Source: Arcuatula senhousia
Lineage: Eukaryota > Mollusca > Bivalvia > Mytilida > Mytilidae
Reading direction: 5' to 3'
Assembly: GCA_963971305.1 (NCBI GenBank)
Contig: OZ020307.1
Location: forward strand, 5,841,501 to 5,905,500
Length of the DNA stretch: 64,000 nucleotides
Positions 12,017-24,300 of the stretch are shown piece after piece. Position numbers and translations under genes: made by a program. Numbering within the stretch: the stretch's first letter is position 1; each line of letters opens with the position of its first letter. Under the pieces are notes generated by a model that saw nothing but the letters and a program-made list of their open reading frames with translations, was not told the origin of the DNA and ran no database searches.

Positions 12017-12797
12017 TTTATACGCTGCTGAAGGGAGCAAAATGGTAGAAGTGTCAACAATTTAGTTGTACACTAAGAGTTGAATTTTCCTCCAAAGTCT
12101 GTTTTTTCACACTTGTTTTCCCGAACTTTCAGTGTCTTTTAACGCTTTTTCATATGAAAATTTCGAAAGTCATTGAGCCCACACAGGACTGGAACTGGCG
12201 GAAGAACAGCTAGTTAGTTTTTATTTTCGGATACAAATGGTTTCAATTCATAGCATTATAAACACTTTGAAATTTATATATCATCAAAAATATTTAAAGA
12301 TATGTGACATGTATGTTATAACTTAGGGAGCGTCACAGGTTAAACCTGCCTCATATAATTTACATTAATTCATGCATGATGTATTAATATGCATACAAGA
12401 TGTAAACATGCAAGATCATGTACCCTCTTCAACAGGGCACAAATTTAAAGCCAATATCAATTAAACACAGTCACGTTTATACACTCCTGAAGGGGATGAT
12501 AATAGTAGAAATGTCAATATTTTAGTTGTACTATAATCTGAATTTTCCCTCAACGTCCGGTTTTGCACGCATTTTTTTCTGAACTTTCAGCGTCTTTTTG
12601 ACGCTTGTTCCTTTGAAAATTGCATACATCATTAAGCGCACAAGTGACCCACAAGAAAAGCTAGCTTGGTTTTATTCTCGAACATGAATTGTTACAAATT
12701 CATCGCATTTAAACATCTTCAAAATTGATTTTAGCTTGTTAAATATTTATTGATACGTTTTAACTTCGGGTATATCACAGGTTAAACCTGCTCCATA
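12017..12797. repeat. Diverged direct duplication of about 330 bp
   Basis: Two segments (about 12017-12356 and 12475-12797) share the same order of short blocks: TATAC.CT.CTGAAGGG, TTTAGTTGTAC, CTGAACTTTCAG.GTCTTTT with GACGCTT, and a terminal TCACAGGTTAAACCTG. Divergence is substantial. They lie upstream of the first recognised SLC38A10 exon, so they could hold 5' UTR or regulatory sequence. Confidence 0.5.
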
Positions 12798-13091
12798 TTA
12801 AATATTTGTCATAAAGTGAACAACGATGGCATCTCCATACAACTGTAAACTTGCTTCAAATCCTGTAACAGGATCAGTGTCTAAGCATGACTGAGGTCGA
12901 GGATATTCAGATTCAGAATATTCTTAATTTCATTATTTTTTACATGAAATTTTTAATACAAATTGCAAAGGGACAAATAAAAACAGTGTGACACCAGGTA
13001 ATGGTGGTTGATTCTTTGTTTTAAATTATATCAATAAACATAAAAACAAATACTTTGTCAAAATGAAAGGGAGAAGCTGTCTGCTTGGCAA

Positions 13092-13172
13092 GGTTTCACG
13101 TTAACTACAACTAACAAAGCCTTATTTCCAATGGCATGCGCATTACCACTAATGAATATTCATCGTCCCAGA
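13092..13172 (-). promoter_or_regulatory. Promoter-like conserved block, left copy (faces the SLC38A10-like gene)
   Basis: Read on the minus strand it gives TCTGGGACGATGAATATTCA, then TTAGTGGTAATGCGCATGCC, then ATTGGAAATAAGG. It contains a TGCGCATG (NRF1-like) site next to an inverted CCAAT box and a GAATATTC palindrome. About 72 positions match the copy at 16170-16250 with about 3 differences. The promoter role is inference from position and motifs. Confidence 0.5.
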
Positions 13173-13596
13173 GACATGTGCCATATATAGATTCTTAATA
13201 TAGCAATCGTAAAAACATGGTTAAACTAAAAGTAGATTGAAATTTAAATATAACGTGCCATTACCATATCCTTGCAAAATATTATTCTTTTTATTTTTAT
13301 AAGTATAACGTTTACTTATCTAGTTGTGTAATTACTGAAGTGTTTTCATAAAAAAAAGAGATGATTTTTTCCCCAAAAAAGGTGTTTCGAATTGAGGTTT
13401 ACTTTACATATCCGTGTTGTTGTGTTGATTTATATAATGATGGCTTTGATATTAATATGTCTGTTCTTAATATGTAATTAATGAACCAATGCTAATTTGA
13501 TCGTCAGGTGTCCAAAGCCTTAAACTAATATGTGATAATTAGTTGATCAGAACAGTTGAAATGTAACTGTGAACAATTGGACACAATCTTGCTTCT

Positions 13597-15000
13597 TTAG
13601 TTGTATTTGAAGTCATAACAACTAGTAAAGTTATGCAATATGTCTGTGGGTAAGAAATCGTCCTTCATTAGTTGTATTTTAAGACATGACAACTAATAAA
13701 GTCATATTATATGTCTGTGGGTAAGAATTCGTCCTTCATTAGTTGTATTTTAAGACATGACAACTAATAAAGTCATATTATATGTCTGTGGGTAAGAATC
13801 TGTCTTCGTTAGTTGTATTTTAAGACATGACAACTTGTAAAGCCATAAGTATATGTCTGTGGGTAAGAGTCTTCCTTCATTAGTTGTATTTTAAGACATG
13901 ACAACTGTAGTGAAGTCATATTATATGTCTGTGGGTAAGAATCTTCCTTCATTAGTTGTATTTTAAGACATGACAACTAATAAAGTCATATTATATGTCT
14001 GTGGGTAAGAATCTTCCTTCATTAGTTGTATTTTAAGACATGACAACTAATAAAGTCATATTATATGTCTGTGGGTAAGAATTCGTCCTTCATTAGTTGT
14101 ATTTTAAGATATCACAACTAGTGAAGTCATATTATATGTCTGTGGGTAAGAATCTTCCTTCATTAGTTGTATTTTAAGACATGACAACTAGTGAAGTCAT
14201 AGTATATGTCTGTTGGTAAGAATCTGTCTTCGTTAGTTGTATTTTAAGACATGACAACTTGTAAAGCCATAAGTATATGTCTGTGGGTAAGAGTCTTCCT
14301 TTATTAGTTGTATTTTAAGACATGACAACTAGTGAAATCATATTATATGTCTGTTGGTAGGAATATGTCTTCGTTAGTTGTATTTTAAGACATGACAACT
14401 AGTGAAGTCATATTATATTATGTCTGTGGGTAAGAATCTTCCTTCATTAGTTGTATTTTAAGACATGACAACTAATAAAGTCATATTATATGTCTGTGGG
14501 TATGAATTCGTCCTTCATTAGTTGTATTTTAAGATATGACAACTAGTGAAGTCATAGTATATGTCTGTTGGTAAGAATCTGTCTTCGTTAGTTGTATTTT
14601 AAGACATGACAACTTGTAAAGCCATAAGTATATGTCTGTGGGTAAGAGTCTTCCTTTATTAGTTGTATTTTAAGACATGACAACTAGTGAAATCATATTA
14701 TATGTCTGTTGGTAGGAATATGTCTTCCTTAGTTGTATTTTAAGACATGACAACTAATATAGTCATAGCATATGTCTTTGAATAAGAAATCTTCCTTCAT
14801 TGGTTGTATTGTAAGACATGACAACTAGTTAAGTCATGTTATATATGTCTGGATAAGAAATCTTGCTTCGTTAGTTGTATTTGAAGACATGACAACTAGT
14901 TAAGTCATGTTATATATGTCTGGATAAGAAATCTTGCTTCGTTAGTTGTATTTGAAGACATGGCAACTAGTAAAGTCATAGTATATGTCTGTGGTTAGGA
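13597..15000. repeat. Minisatellite, about 20 copies of 71-72 bp
   Basis: Each unit contains TTAGTTGTATTTTAAGACAT followed by GACAACTA, so the unit carries its own inverted repeat (TTAGTTGT / ACAACTAA), plus ATATGTCTGTGGGTAAGAAT. Units near the right end are more diverged. The array lies between the two inverted promoter-like blocks. Confidence 0.85.
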
Positions 15001-16169
15001 ATCTTTTCAGTACCACAACCAGCAAACATCAAGAAAAGGACGGGACGAACGTTCAATTTTAAGGGGGTGGGGGGCCTAAGAAGATTTTGGAAATTAATAA
15101 TCAAGCCGGCAAATTAATCTGACGCCGACCCCCTAGAATAATTATTTCAGTACCCAGCAAGCCCAGATTCTGCAGAATGGACAAACGAAAACGAATAATT
15201 TATTTCGCAGGGTAAATTTTGAAAACAATCTTGCCGGACAAAATCTTCCAAGCCCCCCACTCCTCCCTCAAAAACCAACGGCTGTTCCCTCAAAAGGTTT
15301 CATAACCATATATATGCATCCGTGCGGAGAAACTCCGAATTCGACAACTGTAAACTCTCAGACAATTAAACATACGTGAAAGACACGTTTTGAGAAATGT
15401 AAATTTCACTCTTTAGTACGGATGTATATGGTCCTGTAATATAATTTACTGACATTAAATTAGTGTGCCTAAAGTTGTCGAATTCGGAGTTTTACCGTAC
15501 GGTGCATAGTGGTTTAACAAAGTTTTTGAATTTTCGACCAGTTTCTAATATCATAGACCTGTATATAAATATATATATTAACTGTGATCAACTTCGTGAA
15601 GAGAATTTCTTTAAGCTATTAATGAACTCAAAAAACCAAAATGTGATAAACTTACTGTCTTCATTTCTTAAAAAAATATTTGAAATAAGAAACTCCAATG
15701 CGTCTGGAGTATGATTTTATTATTATTTTTATATATATATATACACTTGCTTATAAAAGCATTTTATTTGTTTATATAGACTATTTGACTTTTTACTATC
15801 TATAAACACAATAGTTCTACCATGTATTTTTTTTCATAATACAAAATAAACTAGTATTTTTACTATTTTCCTCTATGTATGATCATGTATTCTTTACTTG
15901 TAATTTTGTGAACTAAATTTGTATGCACCATAATTTTTTGTACTACAGGTCTTAACCAATTATTGTAATTGCGTTTGAACCAATAAAATATTCTATATAT
16001 TAATATACAGGTCTATGCTAATATCAAAAGTCGATATTTAAATAGATTTAATGATTTCTAACTTTCAGCAATTTTATTTTTAATAATAGATATAATACAT
16101 TATCGTTATTAGCCAATAATTACAGCAAACTGTTGATTCGGTCGTATAAACAAACATTTTACTTCCTGG
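15001..16169. other. Non-coding spacer between minisatellite and promoter-like block
   Basis: Apart from the inverted repeat at 15315-15506, I see only AT-rich sequence and an 83-codon open frame at 15463-15714. That frame has no recognisable domain and might be a LINE tail remnant. Confidence 0.3.
15315..15506. repeat. Inverted repeat with arms of about 37 bp
   Basis: Arms 15315-15352 and 15470-15506 share AACTCCGAATTCGACAACT in inverted orientation, plus flanking TGCA/CCGT.CGG. The 117-bp spacer contains a further short inverted match to the outer left flank. It could be a small MITE or fold-back sequence. No function is recognised. Confidence 0.5.
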
Positions 16170-16250
16170 TCTGGGACGATGAATATTCATTAGTGGTAAT
16201 GCGCATGTCATTGGAAATAAGGATTTGTTAGTTGTAATTAACGTCGAACC
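16170..16250 (+). promoter_or_regulatory. Promoter-like conserved block, right copy (faces the METTL22-like gene)
   Basis: Same block as 13092-13172 but inverted on the chromosome, so both copies have the same orientation relative to the gene they face. A possible non-coding first exon follows, ending at CAG before GTAACT (16384/16385). This would be the 5' end of the METTL22-like transcript. Confidence 0.5.
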
Positions 16251-17403
16251 GCTTGGCAAACGTGTAAAATCCGTATCAAACATACGCTTGTATTATTGTC
16301 ATTTGCCTTAATGCAAAACACCTACGAGAAACAGACGACCAAATTCTAATTTTAAATCGTAGGCGGTAAAATTTCTGTTTACAGGTAACTTCAACATGTT
16401 CAATGCAATTTTCACATCTATCAATTATATACAGAACATTGTCTTTCTAAACATAAGTTATCATTTAGGGAAAGGATCATACTGCATCAGTAGCTATCTT
16501 TCACATTCACTAAATTGCATGACTTAATTTACTTGTATCAGACCAGACCTTATAAAATCTTTATACTTTACATTAAAATAAAAGAATATAGTAGAGAGAT
16601 AAAAGCAACACCAAAAAAATGATAAAGCCCTCATACCCTTATGTTGATTTTGAGCATCCCATGTGAGTGTCCCAAGATAATAATATGAGAAATACTCTTT
16701 TAAGGAGTTTTGTCCCTTTAACAATCTTGGTGCGGGAACCGATCCGAGAAACGTTATAAAAAAGTGTTGAAAATATATGTGACGTCATTGTTGATTTTTG
16801 ACGCATTTTGATAATGACGGTACATTTTTTTTCGTAAGTGCAAAACAAATATTTTTGATTTTTACAAAACCATAGATGTTTAATAATGAATCATTTTTCT
16901 TAAAAAAATAAGTGATTTTAGTAACATACCTTGACAAAATCACAACTTATATATTTTGTAAAGAGGACACTTATGTCCTTTCCACAGTAAACCGATAATG
17001 ACATAAATGTCCCTCCCGCACTTGCGCAGACGAGGACATATTTGTCCCTCCTGCACCAAGAGGTTTAAACTTTAAAAATTGACTGAAATTTGAGTTTTTC
17101 ACACTTTTACCTTGTGCATTTAGATATTCAACTGGTTTGAAAAATTTGTTTAGCATTGATGTGTTACAAAACAGGTGTACATGTATGTCGGTGCAAATTT
17201 GTAAAAGAGTAAATTAAATCATCAGGCTCTTCAATGAACAAAAATGTTTTGCTCCACTGGTTTTCACTAGATTAAAAATATGACTTATTGGAGGTCTTCT
17301 GAATTCCAACCAGAACTTTGATGCTGTCTCCAGTTCATCTTTTACTTAAACAGCCAATGGTGGTGGTGTGTCCTGAGCTGGACAACTATTGAGTTTCAAA
17401 TAG

Positions 17404-17552
17404 TAAATGTTGGGTGTAATAGTTCATTTGTGTTTCCATGTTTTACATGTTGTCTGTTTTTGTCCTGTTCTTGTTGGTGTTTACTGGTTTTGTCTCTGCC
17501 CTTTCGGACTTTTGACATTCGGATACCCCATTGGTACATCTGCTTCTTGCAC
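17404..17552 (+). mobile_element. Retroelement 3'-end fragment, copy 1
   Basis: Shares TTTGTGTTTCCATGTTTTAC, TTTACTGGTTTTGTCTCTGC and CGGATACCCCATTGGTAC with fragments at 22620-22780 and 37049-37238. The copy at 22.6 kb follows a decayed reverse transcriptase, so these are probably the 3' part of that family. Confidence 0.55.
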
Positions 17553-18287
17553 TATATACTAGTAGCTAATTTGATGGTATTTACTATCAAGTGAACTATA
17601 TATTTTCCATGAAGTAAAACATTTTTTTTTAGATTCGAATTTCGCACATGTACATTGTATCACTATAAATATTTATTGCTTTCCCGCTTGATACTATGAT
17701 GCAAATTTTCATGTGACTGTCCCCAAGAAGAACTATTTTGAAATAATTATCATGTTTCTTTACAAAAAATGATCAGTATTTAACAATTCATTTATGCGTC
17801 AATTAAGCAAGAAAATTAAAATCTAAAATTAATTTTTTTACTTCATGAAAAATATAGTCTGTTTGTTCTAAATCTATCAAAACAGCTACATGTATTAAAC
17901 CCAACCTGTATATAGGTAGTAAGTCTCAAGCTATCGGGTGTTGCAGAGGCTTCTAGTCACTACTATAAACTTCCTATTGATTGATTGATTGATTTATTTA
18001 TTGGACTTCAGAATGTGGGGCCAGTAATGGACTTTATATGGGTATATATTGTTTTTACTTGTTTTATTATGGAAACAGAGATTTTTGTACAATTATTTTT
18101 TTGTTATTTACACATTGCAGAATCTGTACACCATTATCTCTGCATTGCACTTGCAATTTTGTGTACTACGAAATTAATAACCTTGTTGAAGTATATTACT
18201 CCTGAGGCCCTGTCTGATCAAATTCTTCACATTTCCTAATATTTTTTTTTTAGATTTAATTATAGAGAGGAGGAAGGATGAAGTATA

Positions 18288-18360
18288 ATGCAGAGTAATG
18301 AGTTGGTTTTATCAGATGTCCATCTGCAGATACCCAGTAGTTTTATAGACAGATATCATG
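18288..18360 (+). CDS. METTL22: METTL22-like coding exon 1 (start)
   Basis: Encodes MQSNELVLSDVHLQIPSSFI and four more codons, ending in phase 1 before GTACAT. The exon itself starts near 18254 after a T-rich TTTTTTTAG acceptor, so an upstream non-coding exon exists. Confidence 0.85.
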
Positions 18361-21300
18361 GTACATCTAAAATTTTGTTATTTTGTTGACACATGATGGG
18401 ATTATGACACAACCGTGACAATAAGTAATTCTTGATGAAAATTATGAATGAAGGATAGTTATGGGGACTGACTTAATTGTGACCGTTTCAATTAGAATTT
18501 ACTTATTGATGCAGCTCAAAAGATTATATAAAATCATGTGACAGTGATATGTGATAGATTGACCAAACAAAAGATAGTCAATAGTTCTTTTTTTCTCCTG
18601 AAAAAAAAAATTGCCATTGGGAGCACCTTAAAATGGACTCACCACTTTGGTAATACAATGGCCTATTTTCTTAGGGCTTAGTACACTTTGTAATTGATTG
18701 TGAAATATGGCACTGAAGCAGATCAAAACTTTCTATGCCCCATCTACAAAAGTTTACATATCCTTGTTGTATGGAACATAATTTAAAAGTTACAACAAAC
18801 TCTAACACAAATAACAGATAGACCAGGATTCAAAGATTATGTAGTTGTACATAAAAGAAGCTAATACAAACTAGGTTGAAAGCAAAAACATAAGACAACT
18901 AGCTATATGGCTGTATTTAAACCAAATAATATTTGAATTTATGACATCTATCATTAATATTTTTACATGCTTGTATTAATAAAGAAGTTATTTTTGTCTA
19001 ATTTTCATCTGATTTATCAACCTCTTAACCACTTGTGGAAAAATAATTCTCACCTCTAGACAGCAATTTTTTTCTATGCGCAATTGCACTTGCAATTGAT
19101 GATCAACCTTTTGAAATTTCTACAACTTAATTCTCAATGATTATGGAATTTCTAACATCTGAGATATAAATTTGATATTTTAATCGCTTGGCAAGCCTTG
19201 TCATTAAAATAATCAAATATATTTCCCTTGATGTTAGAAATTCCAAAACAACTTGATCACATTGTAGAAGCTATGTTCCCTCTTAGTCTGCACATAAGTA
19301 TTTTCTTTGAAATTTGTGATGCTCACAAAGAAGGCAGGGCTTTAATCATATGAAAGAATATATTTTGCCAATGCACAATATTTAGATTTCCTGCAATGAT
19401 ACTGCTATAACAAAGAGAAAATTCTTATTGTTACCGTACTGTAATTATATCCTGTGCCTATTTTATTTTGAATTTTTTAAGTTCTTTACAAACTAGATTT
19501 CTTATTGATTTTGACATCTTTTGATAAAAAAATTAAAATGTCAAACTAAAACTTGGTAGAAAATCAGAGTAATTTTTTTTGGAAAGTTCCCTTTAAAGAT
19601 GTAAACATTATATCTAAAATCATCCACTTGGATTCAATATTTTAAAAAGAGAGTGATTTATATGGACCAGATTCATAACAACAATAACATTCTGATTTTA
19701 TACAACAGCAAATTTTTTGCTATCATATTATTTTAATAGTGTTACATTAGAATAGTGATACATCTTTTTTACCCGTGATAATTAACAATCCTATGATAAA
19801 CACATTCATTGTTTTTACAGTATCAAGAATTTTCTTCAGTCATGAGAAAACAAGTTTCAAAAAGAAAAGATCTCTACATGATGATGGAGAATTATCAAAA
19901 GAACAGAATAAACAAGGTACTGAAAAACAAATACATTGTAAAAATGAAACTAAAGATCCTTTGAGGCAATGTCAGGATAGCTCTGCTAGTAAATCTGATA
20001 ACAGTACAACTAGTACATGTATTACCAAAAGTGCAGATTTAGAATGGAAAGAAGAACCAAATAGATCTGACAGCTGTTTTACCAAAAGAACAGATCTAGA
20101 ACAGGAAAAAGAACAAAATAAATCTGAGGGCAAAAGAGAGAAGTCAACAGATGTAGTGTATGATGAAGATGGAGATATTGAAGTCTGCAGGAAAAGGAGA
20201 AAGAATGATGAACAGTCTGTAATAACCATAGGTATAACTATAAATTAACTTGTCATAGTTGCTCTACTAGTGTAAGAAATATGCAGTGTTTTCTGTGTAA
20301 AGAAAAAATATTAAGTCTGACAAATTGTTTCACATTGTGTATCGTTCATTTCTGTCTCAGATTTCCCAGCTTAGATAAGGTTTAAAGAGATTCTTTTTTA
20401 TCTTTAGAATTACTGCTCTGATGCCTTAAAAATGATTTTGATACTTTTCTTTAATACTCTTCAGTTTAAAATTTCTGCATAAATCTACATAACTTTTAAT
20501 TAACAGTTCAAAAAGACAGATAAAGAAGGGGGATTAAAATCACACACAAAATGCACACTAAACAATGGAACTACAATTAGAAGCAAGAAATGAGTGTGAA
20601 CTCAGGAGCAGTAAGCAGTAATTGTGGGCTGTGTCGCGTACACTTATTCCATATTTTCTATTCTGTTAAAACGTGCATGTCAATGATCAATTTTGTGTCT
20701 GTAATAACCAGACAAGTATGATATCTTCAATTTTATTATTGTCCAGCTCCTTTAGAACAGAATGTGTTTTATAAATCTATACAATTAAAATTAAGAACTG
20801 CATGTATTTCAGGTTATGTAGATTTCTACGTAAGAAATATATATAGTTTTAATATTTTTAGCACACAAAAAGGAGACTACACTCAAAGATGTTGGTCAGC
20901 AAGTAAGTAAATGTACTATGTATTTTTGCTCATTTATTTAAGGCTAAAACTAGCAAATATTTTATGCATAACATAACAGTTGTTGGAAAAATTATGAATT
21001 TGTTTCAAGGGGAGATAATTTGAAAAGAAGTGAATGTTGGATAATAAACATAAACAGAAAATATGATTTTTCTATGTTGTATCCATTTATTACTTTATTT
21101 TTCTTTTATTTTTGAAACTGCATTTGTCACTTTCATAAAAAAGATACTTTTTCCATAAAGAAATTATCTTTTTTGATCCTTCTAGAAATTAGATATTCAA
21201 TTTTTCTGAAAATAAATGAGAAATAGAAGTTTTTTTGATAAAAAATGACCTAAACATTGTATATATTTTAAGACTGTGACTTATCCACCTCCCTATCTAA

Positions 21301-24300
21301 TTTTTGAATTGATGATGACATACATAACAATCATATGATAAATTTTTACCAGAACTTTTCTTTTACAAAAATTCTGAGAGAAAACTTTAAAACTATAGTG
21401 ATTTTTACTTCCTTATCATTCTTGGCCTTTGTTCTATAATATACATGTTAAGGTTTTTTTGGTAATTTCTTTTTTTGGGGGGGGGGGCTATATAGGTCCA
21501 GGGGCGTAGCTAAGCGTACTCTTGTACTCCAAAACGTCCACATCATTTCCACCAAAAAATAATAATAAAATAAAAATGATTTTAGAAAGAACACCAGTTT
21601 TAATATTAGTCTGATATATGGGGCTTTCGGTAGGTATATATACATTTTAAGTCTTGATGTATGCATATACATACTTAGCGGTGGGATTTTTTTAGGCATG
21701 TGTTGTATATTAAATCTTGGTCAGCTATATCTGTATCCTGAACGTAATAATATTACGGAAATTTTCGTGTCTCTTTTTTACATGCCGTTTAATGGCGTAC
21801 TTTTCAAAACAACGTAGCATGGACTTGGTACCTAGAATAAGGTAATCATCCCAAAATGCAAAAGAAAATTGCAGATGTTTTCAATAATATCAATCCAAGT
21901 GAACAACAACCGAACATTGAAACACCAGAACAAACTTTAACGACCTCTGAAACTTCAAGTCAACCATCATGTTCCAGTAGTAAACATTCTAACGTTAAAC
22001 GCTCTTGTCAGGTACCATACCCGGACTTGTTTTCAACTTTCTTATTGACAACATATTTGTTCAGTTTGGTGGAAGTTTTTTTCAGCAAACAATAGGGATT
22101 CCAATGGGCACTAATTGTGCACCTTTGCTTGCTGATTTGTTTCTTCATTCATATGAAGCAGACTTCTTACAATCTCTTCTAGACCAAAAAAAAACCCCGT
22201 AGACTAGCCCTCTCTTTCAACAGCTCATGTTCCGTTATATTGATGATTTCCTTTCACTAAACAATTTTCGATTTGGTGACATTCCGTCCGCTCCAGCCTA
22301 TGGAGTTTACGTATCTCAATTGTTCGTTACTCCAGAGCGTGCGGGACTTACATCGATTTCCTTAGCAAAGCGACACGTCTGACGCAAAAATTGCTCACAC
22401 AGGGTTATGTTGCTCCTCGGTTGCTGTCTTCACTCAAGAAATTTTATGGAAGACATCATGCACTTATAGACAAATATGGGATTTCGATTTCTCAGATGAG
22501 TGCAGATGTTGGTTTGTCATAGGGTTTTGTTTTGTCTTCCTTTACCGGATTTGACACCCTGAATGGACTATTGGCAACGCGACGGGTGTGCTATAGCAAA
22601 CAGAAACTGCTTACTGTTTCGGAGCACCTAAGTTCACTCTTGTTTCGACTGGAGTTCGCGTTGTTGATTGATATTCAATTATTTTGTGTTTCCATGTTTT
22701 ACATGTTGTCTGTTTTTGTCCCGTTCTTGGTGGTGGGTGTTTACTGGTTTTGTCTCTGCCTTTCCGGACTTTCTGGATCGTGGGAAGACGCACATAGATA
22801 TGAATTTCTCGTGAGGTAGGAATTTTTACGATTTTAATGTTTTATTTGAAAAATCAAACAGGGTCGCTTAGTTCGTGGTTGGAAGAAGTCCGACCGTGTA
22901 AGCACGACAGATCCCAAGACAGAAGAGAGATATATTAAGGGTTTATTATTGAGCATTTTATACTTAGCATTCCCAATTGAATTCAATAAAGAGGGGAAAA
23001 ATATCGACACCCTCAACCTTAAAAAGTCAATCAAAACAGTTAATTTTACCCCTGCATGAAATGTATTTAAAGGTATATAGATAGTGTCTGGGATGTCCGT
23101 CCATAGATGCACCACCGTTACGCCTTAGATTACCCTTCTCGTATCTCAGTCTCGTTTTTTTTGCAACTCTTCAAACTCTCAATGGAATTTCATGAACCTT
23201 TCACACAATCTTTGTGACATAATGTAGGTGTGTACTTCTTTTCTTTAAAATTTAATCTGATTATCCAGGATCTTTCATATATATCTCATATAAAAACTAC
23301 TTAAATATAGAAAAACGAAATCCAAATGAAATATATATGTCAATAGTGACCAATGGTGATTTAGGGTACAAACACGCCTACCTAAGTAAAAACAAATATA
23401 ACAAAAATTGAAAAAATTGAAGTCATCTGTAGTTTCAGAATGGTCAAAATCTATACCTAAATTGTCTAAAATTCGTTAGCTTCCGGGGGCTTCGCCCCCT
23501 GGCCCCCCACCAGGGCTTTGCCCTGGACCCATAAGGGGGCCTTGAGCGGCCCCCTTAACCCCCTGCCGACTTGGGAGTACACTTAAATAATACCCTAGCT
23601 ACGCCACTGAGGTCTGTCTGGATGTTTATCTGGAAACATATCTTGTAAATTGCAACTTCTCCAAAACCTCTTGATGGATATGATGATACTTTACATGATT
23701 GAAGTGAAATTATGTTGCTCTTGGATGTCATTTAGGGGAGATAATTTGTCCACGTATAATTTAAAGTACAAGTAATCTTTGCAGATATGGCTAGCCAGTC
23801 TACTTATGGCAGATTTTATCACATACAAGAAAGATGAGTTCAAAGGAAAAAGAGTTATAGACTTAGGATCTGGTGTAGGATTGACTAGTGTTGTGGGTGC
23901 CATGTATGCTGACCATGTGGTCTGTACAGGTAGATTAATTGACATTGATTCAATGAGACTTTTAAAATCAGACAAGTTTATATGAAATGCAATTTCTCAA
24001 TATTTACTTCTCATTGTAATTATTCAGGTAAGATTTTTCATCCTTTTACTTAATTTTGTTTTAAAGATGATCTACAAATGTATATACATGTAAGCTCTTC
24101 AGACAAATTTAAGAAGAAAAAATTACTTCTATTATATTCATAAATAAAATCTTTCCACCTATTAAAATTCCATCCTTATGCATTAGGGTTCATAGTTACT
24201 ATAATCTTTAAAATCTGCGTAGGAAATTTATTTAAGTGATATTGAATTGTTTGGTCATATGAGTTTTGACTTCCTATATATATTTTAGAATACTGGTAAA

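Larger units (their letters stand above)
21499..23609 (+). mobile_element. hAT-like DNA transposon (non-autonomous) in a METTL22 intron, 5-bp target duplication
   Basis: Left end CAGGGGCGTAGCTAAGCG and right end, read inward, CAGTGGCGTAGCTAGGG form terminal inverted repeats of hAT type. The direct repeat AGGTC flanks both sides (21494-21498 and 23610-23614). A short open frame at 21856-22011 (MQKKIADVFNNINPSE...) resembles the N-terminus of hAT or zinc-finger transposase proteins. A retroelement fragment lies inside. Near the right end is a GC-rich cluster of small hairpins (GGGGGCTTCGCCCCC, CCAGGGCTTTGCCCTGG). No complete transposase is visible. Confidence 0.75.

Noticed and set aside
15463..15714. 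83-codon plus-strand open frame
   Set aside because: AT-rich, starts inside an inverted repeat and has no recognisable domain. A LINE C-terminal remnant is possible but unsupported.
19775..19820. Met at 19775 as the METTL22 start
   Set aside because: It lies before the TTTTTACAG acceptor. The exon at 18288 supplies a conserved VLSDVHL N-terminus and joins in phase.
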